Numbered from the stretch's first letter, positions 44,987 to 58,300 are shown. The stretch is 64,000 nt of DNA from Sistotremastrum niveocremeum HHB9708 (GCA_001630475.1 KV419442.1:172727-236726); one strand, 5' to 3'. Translations and numbers: made by a program. The notes: generated from the letters alone by a model not told the origin.

Positions 44987-47887
44987 ATGATACGTTACAT
45001 TATTCTCTCATTAATCATCGCTGGCCCTGTCCTCGCGTCTCTGTCTTTAATCCAGCCGCTGCAATCCCAACTACCCCTCGTCGCTCGCGTCAATGCATCC
45101 TACTCCTGGTCGTTCCAATCGCCTTTTTCTTCTTCGAAAGCTATCACCTATTCGTGTTCCGACCTACCCTCATGGATCTCGTTCGACAACGTGTCCCTTA
45201 CGTTATCTGGAACGCCTACAGAAGACGACATAGGGAGTCCGAGCCTTACATTTTCAGCATCTGACGGATCTAGCACTGCAAAAGACTATCTGACTCTCTC
45301 AATCACAGATGATCCCCAGCCGGTCTCCAACTACACACTCGCGGCCCAGTTCGTTGCCGGAAATCAGGCGTTGGGATCCGTCTACACTCTTTCACCGTAT
45401 TCGGCGCTTCAGACTGATATACCCGTGATCCGCATTCCTCCGCATTGGTCCTTCTCCATTGGAGTAGACTTCAGGACATTCGTCTCGCCAGCTGGAAAGA
45501 ACATCTTCTATGCGTCGTCGTCGTTGCCAGAGTGGGCCAAATTCGATCCTGAACAGATTACATTCAGTGGAGTTACGCCTCCGAACTCGACGAATACGAA
45601 TCTCAATATCACGGTTTATGGATCGGACGAGCAGGGGTATCAGGCTGTCAGTCAACAGTTCTTGATTGTGGTCAATGCGCACGAGTTGTCGTTGAGGTCT
45701 CCCATCACTCCTCGAAATGTTACTGCGGGAAACGACGTCAACACTACGATTGGCCTTGAGAACTTCGAAATCGATGGTCAACCTCTCAATAGCACTCCTC
45801 AGGCCACCATCGATACTTCGGCATATCCCTGGTTAGCGTCCTCTGGACTTTCGCTCTCCGGAACCGCCCCGAATTCGTCGACGAATATTACCTTACCTCT
45901 CACGATATCCGTCCCCGCGATTAATCAAACTCTCAACACGACGGTTACACTCGATATCCTTCCCTCCCTCTTCACTCAATCCATTCTTCCAGCGCTTTCT
46001 GTTCAACCAGGAGCTAGTGTCGATATTTCGCTCGGAGATTATCTCACCAGCAACAACGTCAATGTCACGATAGTCGATGCGCCTTGGTTGTCATTCAATG
46101 CCCAGACTTTGACTCTTTCCGGGACTGCGCCCTCCTCCGTCAATTCGTCCGTTACGATCCTGGTTCACGCCCTTTCCTCGCATGTCGTATCCGAAGCCGT
46201 TCTTCCTCTATCTCTCGAATCATCATCTTCATCGAACGCCAATACGACTATCAAAGTCAAGAAGAAGTCCTCCGCCGTTACCGTTGCAGCCGTTGTCGGA
46301 GCGATCGGGAGTGCGATATTCGTCTTATGCATCCTTATGTTCTGTCGTTCGAAATGCGCTGCGAGGACCGATGATGGTGGTACTTACGTCGTCGGCGAAG
46401 ATGGAAACGGATACTGGAGAGAGAAGGGCGCGTTGGATTATGGTGGCGAGAAATATTTGGACGAGCCGGATTTCGAAGAAGTCTATCTCGGTGGCCAGAA
46501 TCCGGAAACGGGATCGCAGGAGAGATTGACTAGTCCTCCGATGGAAGCTATTTATTCGAACGAGAGGAAGCTTAGTAAAGCAGAGTTCTTTTCGAAGTTG
46601 AAGAATTCGTTCGGGAGGAGGGGAGGGAAGAAGAGACCTGTGATTTCGAGACCGGTTCATATGAGTTTACCGCCTAGCGGTCGTAGTGGATCGTCTGCCG
46701 GATCTTATGATTCGAATGACGCCCCTGGCGCTGTATATGAACAGGAGAGGTGCGTGCTTGTATATGCGTTCTTCGGGATATTTATGCAGTTATATGCTAG
46801 CTCTTCGGCTTCGTCGCATTCGTCCGGTTCTGATATTCCTCGAGAGACCCCAGTTCAACGACCTGATTTCGCACCCGTCGTTCGTAGGCCTCCTCCTGTG
46901 ATGCAAACTCGATCGGACCCCGTTCGTGCGCATGCTCGTACTCCGTCTGTCGAATCAAATTCGTCGTTCACCGGAGAAGTCGTCCGTGCGCGATCTATGA
47001 GCATCGGAATGTCCGAAGGAACTCCTCGATTGGTCGAATTCAAGAAGGAACGAAGACCTACGAAGGATCTTAGCGAATCGAAGATATACACAGGGGAGCG
47101 CAAAGTCAGTCAGAAGGGTGTGATTAGCAGCGGTCGGGCTGTCGCGCCGAGGATGGCCGACGTCGGTGATCGTACTCTGCATGATGCCAGCTTCCGCGAT
47201 GAGATGCACTACGTATCGTCTAGCTCGAATGTTCCTCGAGGACCTGCGGACTCTTCTCCTACTCCCTCTGCAATCTTCTTCGACGGGCCGCCTACTATGC
47301 CTCCGAAAGCCTCCCTTTCGAATTCAAGCAAAATAAACGCCGGAACCGGATCGAGTCGAAGTGGGGATCTTTCGCAGTCGTCTTCGTCGGAGAACTCTGC
47401 GGGAGAAGCCAGCGTCTTGATTGGTAGTCGGCAGCGTATTCCGACTCCGTTGAGTATTCTCGAGCAGAAAGGCATTCATACTCATAAAGACCGTCATCGG
47501 CAATCTTCGAGACCTACGACGACTACGACGATCAGAACTGTGAAGACAACGGCTCGGAAACCATCTCCTACCTACTCTACTTCTTCTCAGCTCGCCGACG
47601 CTACTTCTATGCCCGTCTCTGCGACATTCCGTATCCGCCGAAACGAGTTCTTCACGATCCTTGCTCCGTTCCCTCTCCCCCCTTCAACGGAGATTCAAGC
47701 GGCTCTCGCTGATGGACGTGAACTTCCTGATTGGCTCAAGTTCGATCCGAAAGGTCCTAACGGAGAATTCTGGGGTATTCTGATACCGGATGCGAAGGTG
47801 AATAGCAGGAAGGAGAAGGATTGGATTGTCGTTGTCGAGTGTCAAGGCGTTGAAGTTGGTCGACTGAGGATCTTCGTGGATGCTTGA
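44987..47887 (+). CDS. AXL2: AXL2-like cadherin-fold plasma membrane protein
   Basis: The start at 44987 opens a signal peptide (MIRYIILSLIIAGPVLA). A further in-frame ATG at 44900 would put a charged stretch before it and was rejected. The outside part holds about four cadherin-like (CADG) repeats, seen as LPSWISFDNVSLTLSGTP, LPEWAKFDPEQITFSGV, YPWLASSGLSLSGTAP and APWLSFNAQTLTLSGTAP. It has many N-glycosylation sites. One membrane segment lies near residue 430 (AAVVGAIGSAIFVLCILMFC). The inside part is Ser-rich and basic, and ends with another PDWLKFDPK-type motif. Yeast Axl2 marks the axial budding site and binds septins. By analogy this protein may mark polarity. A 51-nt in-frame segment at 46750-46800 is probably an intron; without it the protein has about 950 residues. 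Confidence 0.85.
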   Translation: MIRYIILSLIIAGPVLASLSLIQPLQSQLPLVARVNASYSWSFQSPFSSSKAITYSCSDLPSWISFDNVSLTLSGTPTEDDIGSPSLTFSASDGSSTAKDYLTLSITDDPQPVSNYTLAAQFVAGNQALGSVYTLSPYSALQTDIPVIRIPPHWSFSIGVDFRTFVSPAGKNIFYASSSLPEWAKFDPEQITFSGVTPPNSTNTNLNITVYGSDEQGYQAVSQQFLIVVNAHELSLRSPITPRNVTAGNDVNTTIGLENFEIDGQPLNSTPQATIDTSAYPWLASSGLSLSGTAPNSSTNITLPLTISVPAINQTLNTTVTLDILPSLFTQSILPALSVQPGASVDISLGDYLTSNNVNVTIVDAPWLSFNAQTLTLSGTAPSSVNSSVTILVHALSSHVVSEAVLPLSLESSSSSNANTTIKVKKKSSAVTVAAVVGAIGSAIFVLCILMFCRSKCAARTDDGGTYVVGEDGNGYWREKGALDYGGEKYLDEPDFEEVYLGGQNPETGSQERLTSPPMEAIYSNERKLSKAEFFSKLKNSFGRRGGKKRPVISRPVHMSLPPSGRSGSSAGSYDSNDAPGAVYEQERCVLVYAFFGIFMQLYASSSASSHSSGSDIPRETPVQRPDFAPVVRRPPPVMQTRSDPVRAHARTPSVESNSSFTGEVVRARSMSIGMSEGTPRLVEFKKERRPTKDLSESKIYTGERKVSQKGVISSGRAVAPRMADVGDRTLHDASFRDEMHYVSSSSNVPRGPADSSPTPSAIFFDGPPTMPPKASLSNSSKINAGTGSSRSGDLSQSSSSENSAGEASVLIGSRQRIPTPLSILEQKGIHTHKDRHRQSSRPTTTTTIRTVKTTARKPSPTYSTSSQLADATSMPVSATFRIRRNEFFTILAPFPLPPSTEIQAALADGRELPDWLKFDPKGPNGEFWGILIPDAKVNSRKEKDWIVVVECQGVEVGRLRIFVDA

Positions 47888-48593
47888 GCATGGATTGGCG
47901 GATACGAGGCAGAGCTTGTGATGGATTGATGAGAGTGATTATGAACCCTTATGACTTTTTCGGACAAACTATTGCCGACACGTTTCATTCCTATTCATTG
48001 ACATGTATTGTATTGTAACTGTTGTATCTCGATTTGTAGTTTATAGAACAGCGTCATCTACCTGTAACTGGGTTTAGGCTCCGTGCGCCATTCTCCCCAC
48101 CAGGAATTCCTAAGTGTGCAGCGTCGAAATTGCGGTTCCCAATGTTGTAAATTTCTTCAACTTTAGGATCCTTACAGTTGAATGCCGGAAAATTCCTCGG
48201 TGAATCTGGTTGCGGCAAAGACTTGAGACGAAACTCCTGTTTCTATTTTTTGCTCAGATTCATTTCCAATTTATTTCTGCGCAAGTTTGCAATTTAAAGT
48301 TCCTATTAGTTATTTGTCTCGGTTTCTAACCATCTTTTGACTCGTAGACGGGCTTTAGGGGGTACCTTCCCGTCTACATGGAGCGACCTCGAGAATATCG
48401 CAAGCCTTTACGACCTCCAGGACGACCTCCAGGACCACCAGCCCATTGAATAATCAATTCGCCATTTCCTTTTGCTTCACGTGGCTTCCGAACCCCGATC
48501 CGACTTTGAACGTCATCACGGCCATTTTCAGACCTAAATAGCGACGCTCGTATCAATCGTCATACTGCATAGAATATACTTGAGGTTTGCATG
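47888..48593. other. 3' intergenic stretch between the AXL2-like and oxygenase genes
   Basis: The two genes converge here. A Gly/Arg-rich minus frame at 48374-48556 follows the oxygenase stop but could not be joined in frame to it. Confidence 0.45.
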
Positions 48594-51500
48594 TCACGCT
48601 GATAATGAAAGGAAACGAACCTCAAGGACCATCGAAACCGGCCAGGGTCGAACTCCTCCCTTATCATCCATGAACATGCCCGCCAGTGTGTTTCCTTCTA
48701 ATACTTCGTCGAACCGTTGTATCTTGCCTTTGGACCCTGGGGCTCGACGAACGTTCGGTAATGAGAACACGGCTCGCAAGACCTCTGGCATCGTCTCCGT
48801 CGTAAAGGAAGCTCCTAAGCAGGTATGAGGCCCAAGTCCAAATGCACCGTAATGTGTTGCGGGACGAGTCGGATCGATCTTCGCAGGCTGCGGGAAGAGG
48901 TTCGACTGGTCCGAAATGTGAGTTTTGATACGGAAGATGATGATGATGGTCGCGACTTACGTCTGTTTTAAATGATGAAAGACTAACGAATATCTCGTCT
49001 CCGGGTATGACGGTTGTCAGATTTCGTTCCGGACCTTCGAGGACTTCGGTAACTTCATTGACGACGCGGAACACTCCAGGAGTTTGCGGATTGAGTCTCA
49101 AAGCTTCTCGACAGTATCCTACGAGCAGTTCATCGGAGCCGTGGGAAGAATCGGTACATAGCTGTTGGATGATGAACCGTTCCTTCGCACGTTCGTCGTC
49201 GAGGTAGAAGTCGATGACAAGAGACATAGCTAGCACGAAGTCAGACGTCTGCTGTTGAGAAGGACTGTAGTGCATACCGTGAGACCATATAACCCCACTT
49301 GCAATAATGCACGCGAAGACGTTATACGTCAATTCTTCGTCGGATCGGTCCAAATTGTTGCGAAGGAGTCTTTCAAGGAATACATGAGATCGACTTGATT
49401 CTCCAGTGGCGTAATGGAGAAATTGATCCTTCAGTCCTCTGACTGACAGTTTCTGATAATTCGTCAGTTCGCAAAATGATATCCAGAAGAAGATCAAAAC
49501 GTACGGAGCTCCTCAGATATTCCAGATGATTCTCGATATATCCCTGTAACACCGAAGACACCTTTCGAGCAGCATCTCTGATGGCCCACGATTTCTCGGG
49601 TCGGATATCCAAGAATATGTAAGCAAATACCACGCCGAGAAACTCATACACCTCTTGTTCGGTGTGCACTCCGTTCGGTGTTTGAGGAGTTTTCAACGGG
49701 ATTCCAGCGATCTCGTTGCATACGAAGTGAATTGGAATATAATTGAGTACTTCCTTGACGATATCGATTTGGTATGACGGTAGGCGGGATAATTCGGCTT
49801 TGGGGGTGGTAGGGATGATTTGAGTGGATTGAAGTCGAATCAGTTCGAGAGCTTTCTTATAGTAATATTGTTTGTATTGTTCCATTGCTCCCGGCGGATA
49901 AAGAGCATCCTGCATCTGAAATTCGCCTTTGATTAATTGATTCTCACGCGGAAGAAACGGGAGAGACGAACCATCTTCCGATCTCGGTGATACCGCTCTT
50001 CCTGATCCGCGTCAAAACAGAGGAAAAATCCGTAGCCCTTCGTCAGATCTTTCATCGGACGACCGTAGTTCGTGCCGAACGTCTTCCAATCGTGTAGCAC
50101 ACTCATCGCGCCTTCTTTACTCTCGATGCAGAACATTCGCCTTGGTTTATCGCTAGGTCTTTCCCATTTGTATAGGTCACGAGAAGACTTAGGAACTAAG
50201 TCGCGCATCACTCGGGGAACGATAAATGGGAAATGTGCATGAGCGCTGTAAGCTGTGTAGTGATATGGGAGAGTTCGGAATAGGAGTTTTTGGAGTGTTC
50301 CGCCTATTGAACCGTTTGCGGAACTGCAAGGACGTGTTTCCATATATCCCCACGAGGTCAGATTGTGAGCTAGGATAGTATTAGAAACATGAAGCTTAGA
50401 AGATATTGAATTCACTTACGAGTCTGTTCGATCGTCAAAAATCGATCTCCGCGAGTAAGCACTACAGCATCGGCGAGGATAGCTCTAGAGATCGTATAGC
50501 CGGGACATAGACCAGAGCCGTCGACAACAGGTTTGGTTTCTTCGGCTTGTAAGCCCACCTAATGAATATGAGCTTTTCTGGATTCGGAATGGACATGATG
50601 ATCTTACGTATAATTCGAGATTGTCGATGGTCCCGTAAAGTCGTTGCGCTGCTGTAGCGATCTCGAGACTTGGATTCCATTCTTGGAAGGTCTTGTATTC
50701 TATATCCTCGTTAAGTCCGAGAGTCCGATGTAGCGCACAGATACAGCGGACATACCTTTCAATCCCATGGATTTACGGAATTCATTGATGCCTCCAACAC
50801 CCCACTTTCTGGCCTGAACAATGCCCAATATCTCGACGACTTTCATGACGCTCGGACAACTTCTCGCCCCGAAGGAATGTGCGATCTCTTCAGTTGCATC
50901 TTTGAGGATCTTCGAGACATCGCCGTCTTCGAATCCTCCGTTGTTCTTGCGATGGAGACCTGGGAGTTCCCAACTTCGAGGATCCGAAGATGGTGGGCTC
51001 ATCGCGCCGGATCGTGCTGCGCGTCCGAAATCTTCTGGCGTGATATCAGCGATATCTTTTCCTGGGAACATAGCTTTCATCTTCGTTTCGGACCATGCGA
51101 CGTCTTTTGCAGACAGAGTAGAATGCCAACGATAGAGCATGTTGAACTCGTATGAGGAATGATTTCCTTCGCCTCGCGGGACGAGTTCGTGATTGCGAGG
51201 AGACTTGTCGGATAGGAGTGTATCGCTGTATCGGAATTCTTGCAGAGGGTCGAGGACGAAGGGATTTTGAGATCGGATGGTGCCGAGAATGCAGGAGAGA
51301 TAATCTGTGAGGATGATCTGCGTGAATGTGAGGGTGTTGATGAGACGAGCGGTGTTGAAGATTGAATCGTCTTGACTTTGAATCGCAGATGTATCGGAGC
51401 GCAGCGCTGGTACTTCTTTGTAGTTCCCTCGCTCGTTGAGCTGAAGAAGCTTCTCCGCCATGAACTGACGATAGAATCAATCACAAGATATTACGCGAAT

Positions 51501-52645
51501 GTGAACGGATTGCTTACGTTATGGTTGCGATTGAAGACAACGAGCAAAGCCGCTACGCTCGGAGGCATATTGATGATGCGCGGATCGGCCCAAGTATCAG
51601 ACCACAAACGTCCGGTACCGTCTCCACGTCGGACACTCCTCATTTCGTCTTCGCTAACACCGTATAACGGGGAGAGGTCGAGATACGATGAGGTTGCGTT
51701 TATGAGGTTATCACGATCGGGTCTGGATGTAGACGTGCGGAACAGTGTGTGGGTGATGAGGGTCGCGAATCCGAAGAAGAGCGATGAGAGTCCGGATGGG
51801 TGAGGATTAAACGAATTTGAGCCCGACGGACGCCGTAGAAGGGTGTCGAAGACTACGGCGGGATCTGGGAGAGCGGAAGGGATGATCGTCGATACTGAGG
51901 GGACAGTTCGTGCGTATGGCATTCTCGCGCTACCGAGAGACGGAAGGAGGGGGTTATTGAAGCTGCCATCTGGGCGCGGATAGGACAGTCTTTGAGTATT
52001 CGAGATATGATGTGGGCTCCATGAGAAGGAGGGAGCGGATCCGATGAATGTTGAAGGTGGATGTGGAAGGTCATTATACAGATGTAAGATGAGGGTGTTC
52101 TTGAGCTTTTGAGTTACGTGAAAATTTGGCGGAAGGCGGGAGACGAGCGTGAGTATTTGTTCCAGCTAAATAGTATGATATGAGAATTTGTTAGTGCAAG
52201 AATAACGTCGGCTTACGAGAAGTTTCCTGTCATCGATTCCTTGAGTTTCGCCATTTCGCCAGGCGTCGATGATAGCGACGGCATTTTGCCATGTGATAGG
52301 CATCGGATTGCCTCTTTTCGTTTGATCGTGAGCCTGAGTAATGACTCGGGTGATCAAAGATTGATTTTTGGGATCTTCAACATGACCGTCTTTGTACAGA
52401 GGACGATGTGACAATCGTAGCATTTCTGACACCTGAGAAATGGGTTCGAGCGCCGTCTGGGATATTCGATCAGACTCTTGAAATTGAGCATAAAAATGAC
52501 GTACGTAGATCATGTCGTTGATAGCTTCAACTGGTTTAAATTCCTGAACCTTGTTCTAAAAGAGAGTATTAGCTGCTATCGACAATAAATCGGCCGTTGA
52601 ACTTACGTTGGCAAGGTCATAAAACGTTCGAACAATGGACGACAT
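48594..52645 (-). CDS. ppo: Psi-producing oxygenase: fatty-acid dioxygenase fused to a P450-like domain
   Basis: The N-terminal half is a haem dioxygenase of the cyclooxygenase-like (animal peroxidase) superfamily. The distal-His block is ATLITHTLFRT. YLDLSPLYG follows, and the Tyr/proximal-His block is FNMLYRWHSTL. The family oxidises linoleic or oleic acid at C-8 or C-10. The linker region has LELYVGLQAEE, LCPGYTISRAILADA and NLTSWGYMETRP, all diagnostic of the Ppo family. The C-terminal half is a P450-like fold with YCREALRLNP (K-helix) and FGLGPHTCLGASF, so the haem Cys is present. It could therefore rearrange the hydroperoxide to a diol. About 12 introns are inferred. The start MSSIVRTFYDLAN at 52645 is the first in-frame Met; an additional 5' exon is possible. 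It is divergent from a hydrolase gene. Confidence 0.9.
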
Positions 52646-53394
52646 GATGATGAGTTGTAAATCCTGAGAGTCTCTGTTGCAATATATACTGCATGAGCAG
52701 TGTGGCTTTTGTCGAAGTCTTGTTTGTGGATCTAGAAAGCGAAGCAGCTGTGCGATTGCGAGTCATCGTGGTAGACGGAAGCAGACCACGGAACCCTGCC
52801 GGACCGGGACTTCGGCTTGTGGACTTTGGCTGTCCGGCACAGCCTCTGCTACGTTCTACGATGTACCGAACGCTAAAAAATTGTCTTCCTCTTCAGATAA
52901 TCCGGTATGGTGTCGGGCCATTGCTCTATGTGGCGATTATGGAGCCGCCCGAATATTTTCTATTGCTGAAGGCTGACTGTGAGGCCTTCATGCCGTCATC
53001 GGCAATTGAGACTTGACTCGACGATTGGGATTGGGATAATAGAATCGACGACACAGTACTAGTGGAGGCCCGGAATATCGAGATCACTCCGCACAGTGGC
53101 AACACTGTCGATGCCATGCATATAGCCTTTTCCGGGATAGAAAAAGTTCTATTAGATCGCCGGATGCGCAGTTAACCAATGGTGGATGCACTCTGGTATC
53201 ATCGTCTTGAGTTCAAATCGATATAGAGATTTAGTGCCATAGACCCCTGTGGTTCGATCACTCCATACAAGTAGAATAAGCCGGCCGCATACCAGTACGG
53301 TCTTGTTTTCCATTACATGTAGCAAAAATATAGACGCCCGCAGAGACGTTTCCTTCTTAGCGCTCATGACCATCTTCTGCTTTCATTCTCGCTC
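52646..53394. promoter_or_regulatory. Divergent promoter between oxygenase and hydrolase genes
   Basis: About 750 bp are shared by two genes running apart. A plus frame of about 107 codons at 52693-53016 is present, but it shows no domain or splice structure. No named regulatory site was seen. Confidence 0.4.
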
Positions 53395-55211
53395 ATGACA
53401 AGCACTCGCCCTTCGGATCTTCGGACACTGCATCTCATCTATATTCATGGTTTTCAAGGTAGGCAGTTCCCGATCTCAAGAGAACAGACTATGAATTGCT
53501 GTATCCGGTTTTCCTCGCGTTTCATCTGATGATAGGCGATCAAACTTCGTTTCAGGTGAATGCTCTGTCTAGACTTGAGTACAGGTTGTTGATTGCTGTG
53601 GCTTGTGGTGATAGGCCTTTCCGACCGACCTTCATTCGTATCTTGAGGACAAACTAGGCCTAGGAGTCGAGCTCAAGTCGTCGCTTTATCCGACATACAA
53701 AAGTCGTAGACCGATCAGCGAAGCTACTTCGAATTTCTTGACTTGGTGCGTGCTATTGAATGGCATAAGTATAATCTTATCTAATCGATGAGCTTTTCCT
53801 TTCGATCACAAGAATAGGCTATCCACTCAGCCTTCCGGTGATGTCATCTTGTTCGGACATTCGATGGGTGGTCTGTTAGCAGCAGAAGCTGCCGTTGATC
53901 ATGCTCATCATAAGCCGAAACGCGAAGGGCAGCAGATCGTCGCTGTTGTTGCTCTTGATGCGCCTCTATTGGGTATGCATCCCCATGTCGTCATCAGTGG
54001 AATTGCGTCGCTTTTTCCGAAGAAGAAAGATAAGAATAAAGCTGAGCATATATCTGATTCACATCAGGATATGCAGAAGGATGGCGAGAGCGTTGGAAAG
54101 GAATCGGATATGAACGATTCTGCGAGGGTGAGATTGGTGAAGGAGGGAGAAGTGAAGAGGACTTTGACGCTTGATGGGAGACAAGCTATCGCACAAGAAC
54201 AAGATCGTGATTCCGAAGACCCGGAATGGGAGAAATTCAAAAGTTCGCTGAAAAGTGAGCTGTCGATTTTTCCAATTGATTTTTGTGTTCGAAATTTGTG
54301 ATGTGACGAAATAGTTCCACCTACTCCTTCAATCAATTCGCGTGAATCGGGGTCGGCCCATTCTGCGAGCTCGTCCCCTCCTCTAACCCCTTTGCCATCT
54401 CCGCCAACTTCACCTCCCCCGAAGAAATCATTCTTCGAAAAAGGAGCGAATTTAATGCAAAGAGTCTCCAACGATCCGTTCGTGAAATTCATTCGGAAAC
54501 ACAACGACGATCCTTTTGGGGCAGCGAAGAAAGAGTAAGCAAACCGGTTCATTCTCGAGTTCTTGCTCATGAAATCACTAGGATTGTAGAGCACTTTGAG
54601 TTCGGTTCATGTATGTTCGATCCGAAGGGATTAATGGAACGCTATCAGAAGCTCGAAAAGTGGAACGGGAAATGGTTGAATTTCTGGACCAGGACGATCG
54701 TACACGATCATTCAGGGGAAGACAATCCTTCAAAGGAATCTTCGGAGGAAAGTGACATCGAGAGAGCGGCGTCGGTCGGAACCGATAGCAAAGGTAGTTA
54801 CCATTTTGCTGGAGAATATTCGCTCAACTGATGCGTTCGGAACCAGATGACGGGTCGCATCTACAAGTCAGACCTGAGATCGTTCATCAAGAGAGTTCGT
54901 CATCTGTGACTTCTACGGCGTCGTCACAGCAATCGATAGAGCATGGACACCATCGCCATCATCACCTGGTCAACGAAGAAAAATGTCGTGTCGTGAATTG
55001 TCGTACACATCCTCGACATTTCATCGTCCTTCCGTTTACTAATTCTAAATACTATTCTCGATGGCAGTTAGTAGAGATTGCAGGAGTCGATGATGAGGTG
55101 CAAGCACATTGCGGGATTTTCATTCGGACGCAGAATTTGGATTACGAAGCTTTCGTTGAAAGAGTTGGGAAGGTCATCATAGGATGGCAACAGGACTCGC
55201 ATCATACATAG
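53395..55211 (+). CDS. Alpha/beta-hydrolase, DUF676-like putative lipase/esterase
   Basis: The start MTSTRPSDLRTLHLIYIHGF gives the oxyanion-type HG motif at residues 18-19. Small exons follow (GDQTSFQ, then AFPTDLHSYLEDKLG). The nucleophile elbow is ILFGHSMGGLLAAEAA (Ser in GHSMG). VALDAPLLGMHP follows. A long Ser/Lys/Pro-rich insert runs from about 54020 to 54450 (PSPPTSPPPKKSF). The fold resumes with FEFGSCMFDPKGLMERYQKL. The C-terminal part contains HGHHRHHH and NCRTHPRHFIVLPF, where the catalytic His may lie. There is no signal peptide, so the enzyme is likely intracellular. The last intron near 54797-54846 skips a stop. The substrate is unknown. Confidence 0.78.
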
Positions 55212-55398
55212 TACTGACACTTGTGATTTTTTAAGATCTGGGATATACGGTAGATCTGCACTGCATTAGATGTATCGGAAAGCCCTGTGATCACACGAAT
55301 GGAACTAAAATATTAGGGTGATCCCGGGAGGTGCCGAGATTTTGAGTTAAGGCAAAAAATCGGCCTGCACAGCCACGAAGCTATACACCGACGTTGCC

Positions 55399-58300
55399 AT
55401 GTCCATCGATGTCCCTCCAGAAGTCCTACGCGAGCTACCTCAAATACTTTCTAATCTAATTGCTGTCGACAACGATATCCGTTCAAAGTGAGTGCGCGAG
55501 TGTCGCCACAACGGTCGCGCCAGGATGCCCTAACTGACCGACCGATGCAGTGCTGAGAAGGCAGTGAATGAACGACTCGCTCAGGCTCCGGAGGCGTATC
55601 TCCTTGGGTTGGCAACATTTGCAAAGGATGCTGCTACTGAAGTCGTGAGTGACTAATGGATCTATGTTAAGGGTTGTATTTTGACTATCGCCGGAAAACA
55701 GATGAGGACGTTTACACTCGTTCTCTTACGACGATTTCTATTCCGCGCGATACCTAATTCCCCTTCCGACCATTCACAATCTAGAAATACGCTATATGAT
55801 CATCTTCCTGAAAATACCCGGATCGCGCTAGAGCGACTACTCCTCAGTTGCCTCACCCATGAAACGGCGGAAGGTGTTAGACGGAAGGTGGCGGATACGT
55901 GTTGTGATATGGCGAATGGGAGCTTTCAGAGGGGACGACCTTGGGATGCTCTGGGTGCCTGGGTAGAGGGGGCATGCGCACGAGGCGATCCTGGGCAGAG
56001 GTACTTGCGTCATGCTTTTATATTTGGCCGAACTAACGTGATTTATGAAGGGAATCTGCATTTACTATCCTTGCTAACGTTCCTGCATTACTTCATGAAG
56101 TGTCGTTAGCTACACTTCTTCCCCTCCTTCACTCCGGACTTACCGATCAGCACTCAATCGCGGTCCGGCATGCAGCTCTACGTGCCGCAGCCGCCTTCCT
56201 CACCTCGACGGATGTTCATGTTCAGTCGCAAGCTGTATCGCTCATGAATTCCATCCTGGGGACACTCCCAATCCTTCCAATCGCGGAGCTTCCGAAGTTC
56301 CTCAGTACCATAACCGCGCTCGCCGGCTCCCAACCGACCCTCTTCTCAACCCATCTCTCCGATCTTCTCACCTTCCTCCCTCAATTACTACTCCCTACCC
56401 CTACCGATCCTACTACCGCTCGTCCCTCCGAAACTCAGACACCCACAGCTTCGACATCTTTCACTTTCCCTCCAGTTGCTTCGAGACATGATGAGATGGA
56501 TCACGATGAAGAGATCAGCGAAGAGAAAGACGAGGCGAGGAAAGCTGTGCTGGAGTTTATGATTAGTTTGAGCGAAGCGAGACCTGGGATGATCAGACGA
56601 TCAGGAGCCGTCGGAGAAGCTTGGGTGAGATCGGTCGTTCGGGGGTGTTTGGAAGGAATGGGTGAGATCGGAGGTAGCGAAGCAGCTTGGGAAAGTGCTG
56701 ATGTGCGTATTTGGATCGTCTCCTTTCTGTCATGCGTTTAACGCGTATTTCATCTTATTTAGCCGTCATCTGATCCGACTAGCATTTCATATCCGACACT
56801 TTATGAACAGTCGCTCGATCGACTCGCGCTTGCTCTAGGCGGAGATATCGTTCTTCCTGTTGCTTTCACGTACATTCCTGCAATGCTCGTATCGGCGGAT
56901 TGGAAAGTGAGGCATGCGGGGTTGATGGGTGTTGCGTGCTGCGCTGAGGGTGGACGGGGTGAGATGGGCAGAGAGGGTGGAAAAGTGATTGAGTGAGTCG
57001 ATCTAGTCATCGAACGAAAGTTCCGTCATGACAATATTTCAGATTGGTGTTACCGACGTTCAATGATCCCCATCCCAGAGTGAGATGGGCTGCTGCGCAA
57101 TGCATGTAGGTCCCTATTACGAATCAGGATCGGCCGATGCTAATTGTATCTGACAGTGGGCAGCTATGTACTGATCTCGAGGTATGAATATCAATCCGTC
57201 GCGTTCTCGGTCGCCTGATGTCATCTAGGAATTAATTCAAGAACTTCATTACGAAGAAATACTCAACGTCTTGATTCGATCATTAGAAGCTCCCGAACCT
57301 CGGTAAGTCAATATCAGCATTGCATCTATTCGTTCAACTAATCTGAACTCCAGTGTTCACGCTCACGCAGCTGCTGCTCTTATCAACTTCTGCGAAACCG
57401 TCACCCCATCAACTCTTCAACCGTATCTTGATCCCGTCATAACTCGTCTTCTCCACCTCCTTCAAACATCACCACATACCTACGTCCAAGAGCAAGCCAT
57501 TACGACTCTTGCAATGGTCGCCGATGCGAGTGAGAGCGCTTTCGGCAAACATTATTCGACTATTATGCCCCTTCTGTTGAGAGTACTGGAGACCGGCGTA
57601 GAAGCTAATAGTAGTGCGGCTGGAGGACAGGTGATTGCGGAGGATGTCGAGAGAAGTGCTGAACGGAAGAGGGTACGATGTAAAGCAATGGAGTGTGCCG
57701 GATTAATAGGTACTTCACCTCTCTTCACACTTCATTCTCGGCACACTAATAAATCTCATTCCAGCCATTGCCGTCGGCAGAGACGTATTCCGACCAGACT
57801 CGCAGCGACTCATACAATCTTTAACTCGAATTCAAAGTTCGTCGTCCCGTCGTCGGTTTGAACATCGCACTCATGTCGTTTAGACGGACCGATTGACCCT
57901 GATGACGTAATGCTTACTCACTACTTAATAGCTACTTGGGCGAAGATCTGCCAAGTGATGGGTCTCGAGTTCGAACCATGTCTACCGATCGCCATCCCTC
58001 CCTTACTACGTTCTGCGGCTCTCAAAGCCGATGTCTCGGTTGTCGGTACGTCGCGTTCGGCGGGCTTGATTATATTGCCTTGACTGATTTCGGACTAGAC
58101 GCTGACGACGACCACGCAAACGGAGAGAAAGAAGGGTGGGAGACTATTGAGATGGAGGGTCAACAGATCGGGATCAAGACCTCCGTCATCGAGGAGAAAT
58201 GCCAGGCATTCGAGATGCTGGTTATCCACGTCTCCACATTGAACGCCAAGTTTGCGCCGTATCTCAATCAAAGCCTTGAGCTTGTCCTACCCAGTTTGCG

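Noticed and set aside
48374-48556. Gly/Arg-rich minus frame just after the oxygenase stop
   Set aside because: Joining it to the oxygenase by a GT-AG intron does not keep the frame with any donor I could find, and family members normally end near the VSMVLEV-type tail.
52693-53016. 107-codon plus frame between the oxygenase and the hydrolase
   Set aside because: No domain, overlaps a divergent promoter, and no splice structure. It might be real but cannot be supported.
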